In this document: piece after piece, positions 53,398 through 60,816 of the stretch | Position numbering within the stretch: position 1 is the stretch's first letter | Layout of the letters: the number at the start of each line of letters is the position of its first letter | From: Niallia sp. NCCP-28 | GTDB lineage: Bacteria; Bacillota; Bacilli; Bacillales; Cytobacillaceae | DNA length: 64,000 nt | Direction: 5' to 3' | NCBI RefSeq assembly: GCF_023168165.1 | Contig: NZ_BQYJ01000006.1 | Location: 62,001-126,000, forward strand | The notes under the pieces: model-generated | What the model saw: the letters and a program-made list of their open reading frames with translations, nothing else | Told to the model about the DNA's origin: nothing | Database searches by the model: none | Translations under genes and position numbers: made by a program

Positions 53398-53679
53398 CTA
53401 TTCTAAAGGTTTCCAATTTTTATCTTTTTCATAACATATACTTGGTTCATCATCGTCTTCATCTTCATCCTCTAAAAATAATCTTGAGCACTTTCCTATT
53501 TCTTTAAAATTCCTTTGAGCTTCTCTTAATGATTCTTCATTTGCTCCACCTTTAAGATCTGGGTAATCTTCTTGAATATCATCATCCATCCAACTACATC
53601 TTGAGCAACTTTCATAATTATAACGTTCCTCTAATGTCTTATAGCCGCAACAGGGACAAGTAAACACTTTTTCACTCAT
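53398..53679 (-). CDS. CPCC-type cysteine-rich protein 2
   Basis: It has 93 residues from ATG 53679: KVFTCPCCGYKTLEERYNYESC, SRCSWMDDDIQEDYPD, LKGGANEESLREAQRNFKEIG and a very acidic tail (EDEDEDDDEPS) before NWKPLE. It is a paralogue of the 52938 protein with the same CPCC/CxxC and GGAN motifs. GTGAGGT lies 11 bases before the start, a long spacing. The acidic insertion sets it apart from copy 1. Confidence 0.82.
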   Translation of the reverse strand: MSEKVFTCPCCGYKTLEERYNYESCSRCSWMDDDIQEDYPDLKGGANEESLREAQRNFKEIGKCSRLFLEDEDEDDDEPSICYEKDKNWKPLE

Positions 53680-53783
53680 ACTATAACAGTACCTCACTGA
53701 ACAATTATTTTTTATAATCTTTTTTCGAGGATCTATTTCTTCTTAGCAATTTAAGATTATAATTGGAATTAGAGGTGAATATA

Positions 53784-54194
53784 TTGGGGAAATTAGGAAA
53801 AATACTGTTAGCATTAATTTTAGGTGTACTTTTTATTAATATAGTAGGTTGTTCATCTAAAATTGAAGTATCTAGTAAAACATATTCTTTTACGGAAGAA
53901 GAAAAAAAACAACTTTTAATTTTGTCTTATAATTATCTAGACAATTCATTACAAAACAATATAATTGATTCGGAAAAAGGTGAAATTACAGGATTTATAA
54001 CATCAGGTAGTGAATTTGAAGTCTTTACTAATAAAGATAAAAAAACAAAAGATATTGAAAATATGAACGCAATACTAGTAACTTTTAAAACAAAAAAAGA
54101 ATCTAAATTAAAGTCTATTAAAGTATATTTAGATGAAAACGGAGAAAAAGTATTAGGATTCCTTACATCGAAGAAAAAAGAATCTTCAAATTGA
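53784..54194 (+). CDS. Small lipoprotein of unknown function
   Basis: It has 136 residues from TTG 53784, the only start with a proper ribosome site (GAGGTG, 7 bases). The signal is GKLGKILLALILGVLF and the lipobox NIVGCSSK. The mature domain is charged alpha/beta (EEEKKQLLILSYNYLDNSLQ, EITGFITSGSEFEVF, KSIKVYLDENGEKVL). No family is recognised. The 3' end is embedded in a 56-bp perfect palindrome that includes the stop codon. Confidence 0.65.
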   Translation: MGKLGKILLALILGVLFINIVGCSSKIEVSSKTYSFTEEEKKQLLILSYNYLDNSLQNNIIDSEKGEITGFITSGSEFEVFTNKDKKTKDIENMNAILVTFKTKKESKLKSIKVYLDENGEKVLGFLTSKKKESSN

Positions 54195-54237
54195 AAGACT
54201 CTTGAATATATATTCAAGAGTCTTTCAATTTGAAGAT
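54182..54237. terminator. 56-bp perfect palindrome overlapping a stop codon
   Basis: Left arm 54182-54208 (starting ATCTTCAAATTGAAAG) and right arm 54211-54237 are exact complements over 27 bp with TA between. The stop codon of the lipoprotein gene lies inside the left arm. It may act as a terminator on both strands, though no long T-run follows. Confidence 0.75.
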
Positions 54238-54239
54238 AT

Positions 54240-54325
54240 ATTATGTTAACTAGGTGTGTATAAAATTGAGTATCAATTGTCAAAACAAGTTTTCCACCGC
54301 TTAACTGAACCTGTTATAAGTTAAC
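54240..54325. repeat. Dispersed repeat R2, second copy
   Basis: It starts TTATGTTAACTAGGTGTGTATAAAA and ends CCTGTTATAAGTTAACATATTA. The TATGTTAACTAG block recurs at 53345, 54931 (variant), 56168 (variant) and 56824. Confidence 0.5.
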
Positions 54326-54331
54326 ATATTA

Positions 54332-54700
54332 TTAATCTTGTATGCTGTAAGCTTCATCAATGGAATCCACAAATATTCCAGGAAAGATAATTTTCTTTAC
54401 ACAATTTTCAATCTGCAGTCTTGAAGCAGGAGAGGCAGGATTAATAATTATTATCTTTTTAAAATTAGCCATCGAATATAAATTTAAAACGAAGGTAATA
54501 TCATCCACCACATGACCAGCCACTTTTTCTTGTCCGCGTCCATCTATAATTAATGTATACCTTGAAGGGTTAATAGTATTTACGATGGTTTGAAACTCGC
54601 TTAAATATATTTTTGTATTTTCCTCTTTAAAAAAGCCACCTACTTTTACAAAAAAAATTTCTTTTTCTTCAACCAATTCAAAGGAATATAGCTTCCCCAT
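54332..54700 (-). CDS. Small STAS-like cytoplasmic protein
   Basis: It has 122 residues from ATG 54700, preceded by GGAGGAAAAAC. KLYSFELVEEKEIFFVKVGG, FKEENTKIYLSEFQTIVNTIN, RYTLIIDGRGQEKVAGHVVDD and FKKIIIINPASPASRLQIENC look like an alpha/beta STAS-type or SpoIIAA-like fold (a beta strand ending in IIDGRG, then helices). The family is not firmly recognised. It is monocistronic, with R2 repeats on both sides. Confidence 0.6.
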   Translation of the reverse strand: MGKLYSFELVEEKEIFFVKVGGFFKEENTKIYLSEFQTIVNTINPSRYTLIIDGRGQEKVAGHVVDDITFVLNLYSMANFKKIIIINPASPASRLQIENCVKKIIFPGIFVDSIDEAYSIQD

Positions 54701-54839
54701 TGTTTTTCCTCCAAAGTGTGAAAAATAACTACTGGTTTCATAATACATAAAACGACTCATTTTGACAATTTTAGATTTCTTATCCGACTAGCTTCTAAGC
54801 TTAATTATAAGGGCGTTATGTGAAGAATTTTACTTGAAG

Positions 54840-54950
54840 TAACGGGGGCTTTAATTCTATAAACAGTTAAAAGGATCTTCAATCGGAAGATCCTTTTTCC
54901 CTTTCTCTACCTGTAATATTCGCTTATGTTTACTAGATTTGTATAGAGTA
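54840..54950. repeat. Dispersed repeat R2 with internal hairpin (copy d)
   Basis: GTAACGGGGGCTTTAATTC, TATAAACAG, then AAGGATCTTC/GAAGATCCTT with a T-run at 54871-54898, and a closing TTATGTTTACTAG. It is almost the same as 56735-56850. Bases 54951-55187 contain no clear gene apart from the small frame at 54999. Confidence 0.7.
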
Positions 54951-54998
54951 TGAATTTAATCCTTTGGGATCTTATCCAATTAAAATGAAGTGATAATC

Positions 54999-55091
54999 AT
55001 GAAGAAAATTGCAGTATTGCTTATGGTTGTAATAGTTTTGGTAATAGCTAACAAAAAAGCAAACTTTCGGCACAGCTATGTAGTCGTTTAG
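54999..55091 (+). CDS. Possible 30-residue membrane peptide
   Basis: ATG 54999 after GAAGTGAT gives KKIAVLLMVVIVLVIANKKA and ends NFRHSYVVV. It is one hydrophobic helix with a positive N-terminus; it may be a real small membrane peptide or a truncated signal peptide. Confidence 0.25.
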   Translation: MKKIAVLLMVVIVLVIANKKANFRHSYVVV

Positions 55092-55187
55092 AATTTTCTA
55101 AGCGGTATTAATAAGCCCCGAAGTACTTAATCACCACTTTAATGCTGTGGCTGAGAGAGAATAGTGACAGGCATTGTTCGTTAGTAG

Positions 55188-55748
55188 TTATAACCAATGC
55201 TTTGGATATTGTCTTTTAGGGAATAAGTTATTGTAGAGCATGGAAATAAAAACGAGCAAAAAGATGCCTATTACAATCGGAATAAGATATCCCCATCCTG
55301 TCTCAAAGTTTATCGCTACTAGAGCACTGGCTGCTGCGGGAGGGTGAATGGTTTTTGTAAGGGACATTAAAATTAAAACAACAGCTAAGGATATTGTAAT
55401 AATAAATAAACTTTTACCAAAAATACTCCAAATGATAAGGCCTATAACAGTGGAAAGTATATACCCCCCAATCACTTGCCTAGGCTGAGATAAGGGGCCA
55501 TTATGCGCAGCAAATACGAGAACACAGCTTGCCCCTAAAGGACCCATTGCCATAGGATAATGGAAAGAAACCGCTAAAAAACAAATAACACTAATAGCTA
55601 ACAAAACCCCTGTGGCAGAAATGAGAGAATCTATATAATCAAATCTAGTTTCCTGTCTAGATACACCCTTCATTTTATTCAAATAAACGGATAAACCTTC
55701 TAAAGCTTGACTTTCTATATTTTTATTTGACTTTTTCAAAATACTCAT
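55188..55748 (-). CDS. HPP family membrane protein
   Basis: This 186-residue protein has four helices and the name-giving motif KTIHPPAAASALVAINFETGWGYL. GPLGASCVLVFAAHNGPLSQPRQVIGGY is the second conserved block. HPP proteins are integral membrane proteins, some linked to nitrite transport. A basic N-terminus of about 40 residues precedes the helices. The start follows AAGGAGAATT. It is monocistronic. Confidence 0.9.
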   Translation of the reverse strand: MSILKKSNKNIESQALEGLSVYLNKMKGVSRQETRFDYIDSLISATGVLLAISVICFLAVSFHYPMAMGPLGASCVLVFAAHNGPLSQPRQVIGGYILSTVIGLIIWSIFGKSLFIITISLAVVLILMSLTKTIHPPAAASALVAINFETGWGYLIPIVIGIFLLVFISMLYNNLFPKRQYPKHWL

Positions 55749-55942
55749 ATAATTCTCCTTATACGTATTAATTAGATCGGCAAGGTTTTTCCTATTGCCA
55801 TATTATATACTATAGGAAAACTTTGAATTATAAAATATTTTTTTCAAAATATAGATCATAATTAAGTTTTTGAACTACTCACCACTTAATAACCTTAAAG
55901 AATTATTGCTTTATTAGATATGAAAAGGCATCCTCATCCCTT

Positions 55943-56143
55943 CAACTTCATCATATTTACAAGATATTTATTCAATGCGAGATTACAGGAGGATTTGCAA
56001 AGAAAGGATTAGAAACCAAGGATGTAGGTTTTTTTGCTGAAGACAACTTACCTAATCTATCTATTGGTAGGAATACGGAATCGCAAATTAAAATGGCTTT
56101 TGATTTCTTAAAAAATCCTGAAAGGGAAACAATTTTTGATTAA
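55943..56143 (+). pseudogene. Nudix hydrolase remnant (C-terminal half)
   Basis: The frame from 55943 gives QLHHIYKIFIQCEITGGFAK, LETKDVGFFAEDNLPNLSIGR, TESQIKMAFDFLKNPERE and stops at 56141. EVGFFAEDNLP...LS..R.T..QI is the typical end of MutT-type Nudix proteins with an N-terminal DUF4743-like part. The Nudix box itself and the start are gone, so it is dead. The rest of 55749-56275 has no gene. Confidence 0.7.
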
Positions 56144-56275
56144 TACTCAACTTCCGCATTCGAGCATTATATTAACTAGGTATGTATAAATGACTTATTT
56201 AGATATTGATGAAATTCGATAAATATTGTTGTTCGTGGAAAGATTAAAAGATAAAAGAATAAGGAGATTAAAGAG

Positions 56276-56725
56276 ATGAAAATGCTTGTTTTTTGCGTCT
56301 TTGCTTTACTTCTTTCCCCAATAAATTCTGAGAGTAAAACTGAACAGTTTTCCACTTGTTCTGAAATACTTGAACCAGTAACAGACATTTCTAAAAATGC
56401 CAAAGGTGTAGCACTGATATATAATATTGAAAGGAAATTTAATGATAAACGAACAAGCCTTAGTGTACACGCATTGCATTTGCCTAATCCATCTTCTTAT
56501 GGAAATTATGATAGTTATGAAGTATTAGCTTATATTCCAGAAGAGATAAGTTGGGTGTTCAGACTTCATCCGATGACTGAACACAAAGAAACGATTTGGG
56601 TGGGGAAAGAAGAAGAAATTTCCTTTGAATACAAACCAATTCGTATTAAAGTTCGTACATTTAATACAGCAACAAGCAAATCTGGTCCTGTGGTGCTTCA
56701 GAAGAATATTACTTGTTCAAAGTAG
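56276..56725 (+). CDS. Secreted protein of unknown function
   Basis: This 149-residue protein has an N-terminal signal peptide (KMLVFCVFALLLSPINSESK, likely cut after SES) and a secreted beta-rich domain: LIYNIERKFNDKRTSLSVHALHLPNPSSYGNYDSYE in blocks, YIPEEISWVFRLHP and EEEISFEYKPIRIKVRTFN. Two Cys (residues about 28 and 147) could form a disulfide. ATG follows AAGGAGATT. Family is not recognised. It stands between R2 repeats, like other small accessory genes here. Confidence 0.6.
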   Translation: MKMLVFCVFALLLSPINSESKTEQFSTCSEILEPVTDISKNAKGVALIYNIERKFNDKRTSLSVHALHLPNPSSYGNYDSYEVLAYIPEEISWVFRLHPMTEHKETIWVGKEEEISFEYKPIRIKVRTFNTATSKSGPVVLQKNITCSK

Positions 56726-56734
56726 TTTAATCCT

Positions 56735-56850
56735 TGTTTTACGAACGGGATGCTTTAATTCCATAAACAGAAAAAAGGATCTTCAATCAGAAGATCCTTT
56801 TTCCTTACCTATAATGTTTGTTTATGTTAACTAGCTACGTATAAAAGGCT
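56735..56850. repeat. Dispersed repeat R2 with internal hairpin (copy f)
   Basis: ACGAACGGGATGCTTTAATTC, CATAAACAG, then the AAGGATCTTC/GAAGATCCTT hairpin (56775-56803) and TTTATGTTAACTAGCTACG. It shares over 80 percent of its bases by eye with 54840-54950 and can end transcription of the 56276 gene. Bases 56851-57257 hold no gene. Confidence 0.7.
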
Positions 56851-57257
56851 TATTTAGAGACTTTAAAGTCTTGTTTCACTAAGGAGGAGTTTTGTGGAAC
56901 AAGAGTGTCCTTCTTTTTCTGCTTTCTTGAGTGGAAAAATTTTAAGCGGTTAGGGGTATGAATACATAAATTAAATATGGCGTGTAAGATATTCTATTGC
57001 ATTTTTTATTTACCTTTGAACTGATAGGAAAATCCCACCTTGCCCCCTTATTTATAAACCGCCATTCCCCAGTAATTGAGGGTAGCATCTATTAGTGAGG
57101 TTTTATAATCACAAAAAGCTGTCATTTCGTTTTAACTTTTCGATAAAATAAAATAGTTTACTAAAGGGAATTCACATTTTTTTATAAATAATATAGAAAA
57201 AAATGAACAATTTATTGCTCTCTACAATCTAATATATCGAGAGAGGAGGAGCAAGCA

Positions 57258-57452
57258 GTGAAAATTTTAACAATGAAGCCTATCAGAATCAGGCAAAAAG
57301 AAGATTTGGTTTCGCTTGCAAAAAAAAGGGGAAAAGGATGCGTTTATTTCTCTTATTCAACAAAACAAAATGAATTTATACCGTGTTGCAAAAGCGATGC
57401 TTCACAATGAGAACGATGTAGAAGATGCTATACAAATTACCATTCTAAAACA
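57258..57452 (+). pseudogene. ECF sigma factor remnant (region 2), frameshifted
   Basis: GTG 57258 after GGAGGAGC opens KILTMKPIRIRQKEDLVSLAKK. An eight-A run at 57320-57327 then breaks the frame; removing one A restores KKGEKDAFISLIQQNKMNLY, RVAKAMLHNENDVEDAIQITILK, a clear sigma-70 region 2 of the SigV-like ECF group. Region 4 is missing and the frame passes into unrelated sequence. Dead gene. Confidence 0.75.
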
Positions 57453-57641
57453 GTATACCAAGCAAGCTGCGTACTTCGTGGTATTGATTACGGATTTTCT
57501 GATCAAGAAGGCATGTTTTTTAGAGCCACAGTAGATAGCAGCACACAAATTATTTCTCCAGTATCAGTGATTCAAATAAATAATAGTTTTTTTGTAAAAA
57601 AATATAGGTTTTTAGAATGGATAATATCTAAAAAAATTTGA
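57453..57641 (+). pseudogene. Possible anti-sigma (DUF4179-like) C-terminal remnant
   Basis: In a third frame VYQASCVLRGIDYGFSDQEG, MFFRATVDSSTQIISPVSVI continues to a stop at 57639. The pattern resembles the extracellular end of DUF4179 anti-sigma proteins usually encoded after such sigma genes. A deletion of about 1 kb joining the two genes would explain it. Identification is tentative. Bases 57642-57837 hold nothing recognisable. Confidence 0.4.
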
Positions 57642-57837
57642 TATTTATAATATAAAATCAGAAGAAAAGAATGTAAGCTTGGAGGAATATAAGAAACGTT
57701 GATTTAAATAAATGGATAAAGAGATTTCTATTTTTGGATAGGAAAGTGGATCTTTTAATACATGAAAGTACAACTATATCTAGTTGTTAAGTGCTGAGGA
57801 TTTACCTGAAAAAAATACGAAATCATAAAAAATTATA

Positions 57838-57871
57838 TAAAAAAGTGCTAAGAAAAAAACAACCTAGCACT
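57838..57871 (-). terminator. Terminator of the HU gene
   Basis: AGTGCTA and TAGCACT flank a 14-base loop; the T-run follows on the minus strand. Confidence 0.75.
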
Positions 57872-57885
57872 CATTCTTTAGCTAT

Positions 57886-58158
57886 TTATTTAACTGCTTC
57901 TTTTAATTCTTTCCCAGGTTTAAAAGCAGGAACTTTAGAAGCTGCAATCTGAATTTCCTCACCTGTTTGGGGATTACGGCCTGTACGTGCTGCACGTTGA
58001 CGCACTTCAAACGTTCCAAATCCGATTAATTGTATCTTTTCCTCTTTAGCAAGCGTAGTAGAAATAGCCTCCAATAATGAATCTAGAGCTTTTGTAACAT
58101 CTTTTTTTGTTAATTCTGTTTGAGTAGCAACGGCATTGATTAATTCTGTTTTATTCAT
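57886..58158 (-). CDS. HU family DNA-binding protein
   Basis: This 90-residue protein is of standard HU length: [60 protein letters not shown] and [23 protein letters not shown] with the RNPQTG arm tip and Pro. HU bends and compacts DNA. Start after GAGGTGC. In Bacillus the main HU gene (hbs) lies elsewhere beside spoIVA; this is probably a second copy, or the region is an accessory insertion, but the flanks do not decide. Confidence 0.93.
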   Translation of the reverse strand: MNKTELINAVATQTELTKKDVTKALDSLLEAISTTLAKEEKIQLIGFGTFEVRQRAARTGRNPQTGEEIQIAASKVPAFKPGKELKEAVK

Positions 58159-58566
58159 AGTAAAGCACCTCGTTTTTTTTATATTAAATCATATGTAGAA
58201 ATGATAGCATAGCATATTAATAGTAGAATTTCCAATTTGGGTGAATAATATACATCTATTTTATAAGAAAGAAAAGAATTTAATAAAAAACTTTTGATAT
58301 TATATAGGATATTGAGAAAAAGTGAGTAGATTTTTGCATTCTCAGTTTAAAAGAATATTGATAAATTGGTTTTTGATTTTCAACCTTTTCCTTACATTTA
58401 ATTGAATATGGTTAATTGAGATAAATAAATGAACTCTATTCGATTTATATGTCCTTTTTCACTTATATTCTAATAAGTTGTTTCCAATGGATAAAGAAAT
58501 GCGAAAAACATTAGAGTAGTTAAATAGAGAATGGGAAGATTAACGAATAAAAGGTGATTCGCTATT
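58159..58566. other. Non-coding stretch upstream of HU
   Basis: AT-rich with no recognised gene; it carries the HU promoter on the minus strand. Confidence 0.4.
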
Positions 58567-58935
58567 GATTTATCCATATATGTACTATCAATAGCATTTT
58601 GTCTTTTGGAAGGAATCCTTTTTGAGATGCGCTTTTTTGATTAACCAGCTTAAAGATAAGATGGTATTTGGAACCCTTACAGGTATTGTAGGGGGTATTT
58701 CTCATGGAATTTAGTATAAAAGTTAAAAGTGGAGGAAAATGTGATTATTGATGTACGACATTTAGCAATTATAATAGCTGCGATCTATGGAGGAGTTTCA
58801 TCGAGTGTTTGTATTTCTTTGATTATGTCCGTAGGAAGACTTTGGATTAGAAATAGTTTTAATTTATTGACTGTCTTATATGCTTTCATCCTATTTAATC
58901 GCCATTATAGTGTAGCGCAAAATCTGTTGAATACG
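58567..58935 (+). pseudogene. 5TM receptor (5TMR-LYT) remnant of a diguanylate cyclase-type sensor
   Basis: Pieces in different frames read DLSIYVLSIAFCLLEGILFE, INQLKDKMVFGTLTGIVGGI and, from 58741, VIIDVRHLAIIIAAIYGGVS with SLIMSVGRLW. ID-RHL-II-AA-YGG is the hallmark of the 5TMR-LYT membrane sensor found at the front of many GGDEF proteins in Bacillus. Frameshifts and stops break it and no GGDEF domain follows. It lies about 1.7 kb before two c-di-GMP riboswitches. Confidence 0.6.
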
Positions 58936-59018
58936 TAATCTTTCTATCTAGAACTCTTCCAGTAGAGGCTTTGTTCGGTACAAACTCTTGAAGTGCCAGC
59001 AGATTCCCGACTTAATCA

Positions 59019-59111
59019 TCACAATCCTTTTTTTATGTCAAATGGCTTAGTACCATCTGCAACAGCAGCAAAGTATTCTGGCCATCATTTTAATTTGTGA
59101 ACTTTATTAGC
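59019..59111 (-). pseudogene. DUF3850 (ASCH-like) protein remnant
   Basis: Minus strand ANKVHKLK, a TGA, then in frame WPEYFAAVADGTKPFDIKKG. HKLK-WPEYF..V..G.KPFE.RK is the opening of DUF3850 proteins, common in phages and plasmids. Broken by the internal stop and truncated. Bases 58939-59018 and 59112-59277 hold no gene. Confidence 0.6.
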
Positions 59112-59277
59112 CAATTTAATCTCCTCCTAATCAAATGAACTATCATTAGTATTTACTCTTTTTTTAATTAAAATTTGGAAAAAACATCTTTTTATTTCCT
59201 TATATTTACAAATTCGAGTTTTATACTCATCCATTTGGGTAAAAAAATCTTAATAACATCAAGAAAGGAAATTTAAA

Positions 59278-59433
59278 ATGAATTCGTTAAATAAACTTAA
59301 TAATGAAGATTTAGTTAAAACATATATATCAGCGAACAAATATAAATTATCAGCAGAATTTATAGAATTATTAGAAAAAGAGATATACAGAAGAAACATT
59401 TCCATCCATTCATTTCCAAATCATTTTCTATAA
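59278..59433 (+). CDS. sda: Sporulation kinase inhibitor Sda
   Basis: This 51-residue protein reads NSLNKLNNEDLVKTYISANK, YKLSAEFIELLEKEIYRRN and a short tail. L-NEDL...Y..A....L..EFI.LLE.EI.RR is the two-helix hairpin of Sda, which blocks autophosphorylation of the sporulation kinase KinA/KinB when DNA replication is disturbed. The start follows AAGAAAGGAAAT. TTATACTCA about 50 bases upstream is one base off a DnaA box; sda genes are often DnaA-controlled. Confidence 0.8.
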   Translation: MNSLNKLNNEDLVKTYISANKYKLSAEFIELLEKEIYRRNISIHSFPNHFL

Positions 59434-59551
59434 ACTTACGTCTTTCTCACTTGTCATATATTCTTCGCAAACATATAATATTTTCTACTTTCCTCACCCT
59501 TATTAGTAAGTTATTAGCTGTATTAACCTCTACATTAAAGGAGTGATTTTT

Positions 59552-59692
59552 GTGAACGGAGCAAGAGTCCTGTACCAAGAGAAAGAATATATCCTGATTC
59601 ATAAATACGAAACAGGATATTGCGAGTTAAAAACTTTAGAATCCTTTCACTATAAACTTGTACATGAATCAGAATTAACATTTTTAGATTAG
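59552..59692 (+). CDS. Small conserved-looking protein (46 residues)
   Basis: GTG 59552 stands 7 bases after AAAGGAGTG. The product NGARVLYQEKEYILIHKYET, GYCELKTLESFHYKLVHESELTFLD is a small beta-rich domain of SH3-like pattern, as in several short Bacillus proteins with a V-YQ.KEY.....Y..GYCE motif. No function is known. It lies between sda and a membrane protein gene. Confidence 0.55.
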   Translation: MNGARVLYQEKEYILIHKYETGYCELKTLESFHYKLVHESELTFLD

Positions 59693-59969
59693 TAAACGAG
59701 AATTAATAGTTATCATTCCCTTTTTATACATCATTTTTCCTTCAATCAATTTTCACATGCAAACAATTACCATAAATTCCTGCTTACCCATTACGTAATC
59801 TCCTTATACTAAATTAGTAGGATTTTTCATCACTATTCAATCTCAATCATCTGCTATTGAATAATGGAATTTTTATTGCAATTTTTTTGAACTGTTCATA
59901 AAAATAATCATGCTTATTTATTTTCATTGATAGGGAAATTACTAATATTTAAAGAGAAAGCGGACTCTT

Positions 59970-60317
59970 ATGATGGATATATTTTGGTATTGCTACTTAG
60001 GTTTTCTAGCTGTATGTGCCATTGAAATACTGATAACTAGTTACCAAAAACCTTTTATCAAAAAATTAGATTTTGTACTTTCCGTAATCACTTGGATTGG
60101 GTTATTTGGTTATGTTACTAATACAGAGATTTTTATTCCTCTTGTATGGAAGTCTGTATTTGTAATTGGCTTAAGATGGGAAATCCTTTCGGTTATCAAA
60201 AATTTCAATAATGAGAGGAAAAATGATGATGAAATATCTCTATTGATTATCGGATTTACTTTTATTTTCTTAATTGGACCTTTATATTTCGGCTTATTTA
60301 ATTATGCATTTAAATAA
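59970..60317 (+). CDS. Small membrane protein of unknown function
   Basis: This 115-residue protein has four hydrophobic helices: IFWYCYLGFLAVCAIEILI, FVLSVITWIGLFGYV, PLVWKSVFVIGLRWEIL and ISLLIIGFTFIFLIGPLYFG. The ribosome site is weak (GAGAAAG); ATG 59970 or 59973 are both possible. No family is recognised. Bases 59693-59969 and 60318-60481 hold no other gene. Confidence 0.55.
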   Translation: MMDIFWYCYLGFLAVCAIEILITSYQKPFIKKLDFVLSVITWIGLFGYVTNTEIFIPLVWKSVFVIGLRWEILSVIKNFNNERKNDDEISLLIIGFTFIFLIGPLYFGLFNYAFK

Positions 60318-60481
60318 AAAAGATTTTCAAATCAATAATTCCCTAAATAAGAAAGAGGCTATTTTATTTATCATTTAAATTCCTAGAAGAGGCTTTTTTA
60401 TAGATTTTCATTGAGAATTTTTCTTCCTTTTCTTAATGCACCGTATTTTTAAATTACGCATTCATTAAGTTTTGTAGGAAA

Positions 60482-60491
60482 TTGTCGACAA
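60482..60491. promoter_or_regulatory. Candidate Spo0A box (palindromic)
   Basis: TTGTCGACAA reads TTGTCGAC on both strands, 7 of 8 bases of the 0A box TTGTCGAA. It lies about 40 bases before the -35 box of the sinI/spo0E-like unit. In B. subtilis, Spo0A~P activates sinI through such boxes. Confidence 0.55.
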
Positions 60492-60532
60492 TAAACATTT
60501 TAAAAGTTTACAAAATTTTAATAAAATATATC

Positions 60533-60563
60533 TTGTGTACAAAAAAAAATAAAATGTATACAT
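60533..60563 (+). promoter_or_regulatory. SigA promoter of the riboswitch-controlled unit
   Basis: TTGTGT (60533-60538), 18-base spacer, TATACAT (60557-60563). A start near 60570 places the aptamer at the very 5' end of the transcript. Confidence 0.6.
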
Positions 60564-60582
60564 ATTCCCTTTTGATCAGTAA

Positions 60583-60650
60583 AGGCAAACCATTTGAAAG
60601 AGTGGGACGCAAAGCCACAGGTTTAAGGTTATACGATGGCCGTCCTGCCT
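60583..60650 (+). promoter_or_regulatory. Cyclic di-GMP-I (GEMM) riboswitch, copy 1
   Basis: AGGCAAACCATTTGAAAGAG, TGGGACGCAAAGCCACAGG and TTTAAGG...GATGGCCGTCCTGCCT carry all GEMM-I hallmarks: a closing GGCA/TGCC stem, the GAAA tetraloop, the GACGCAAAGCC core and the second stem with tetraloop receptor. It stands before the SinI-like frame. GTCCT (60642-60646) is exactly complementary to AGGAC (60672-60676), the ribosome site, which suggests that unbound RNA hides the site and ligand exposes it. Confidence 0.9.
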
Positions 60651-60678
60651 GAAAACTTTTTATATTTTAGAAGGACAC

Positions 60679-60816
60679 CTGTTACAACAACGTATTGAAC
60701 AAGCCTTAACTAAAAAATGGGCAGAATGGATAGGACAAGCTAAAGAGGTAGGCATTTCCAGTGGTGAAATTAAATTCCTTTTACTTATATTTTTTCTAGA
60801 AGATAGGAGCAATACA
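60679..60816 (+). CDS. SinI-type anti-repressor frame, in-frame with the Spo0E-like gene
   Basis: From CTG 60679 the frame reads LLQQRIEQALTKKWAEWIGQ, AKEVGISSGEIKFLLLIFFL and EDRSNT, then enters the ATG of the Spo0E-like gene with no stop. WAEWI-QAKE-GIS--EI--FL is the SinI dimerisation helix that binds and neutralises SinR. The distance from the U-run to the CTG equals that to the ATG of the second SinI gene, so CTG stands where ATG is expected. Either CTG is used, or the gene has lost its start. If used, the product is a 114-residue SinI-Spo0E fusion. Confidence 0.6.
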
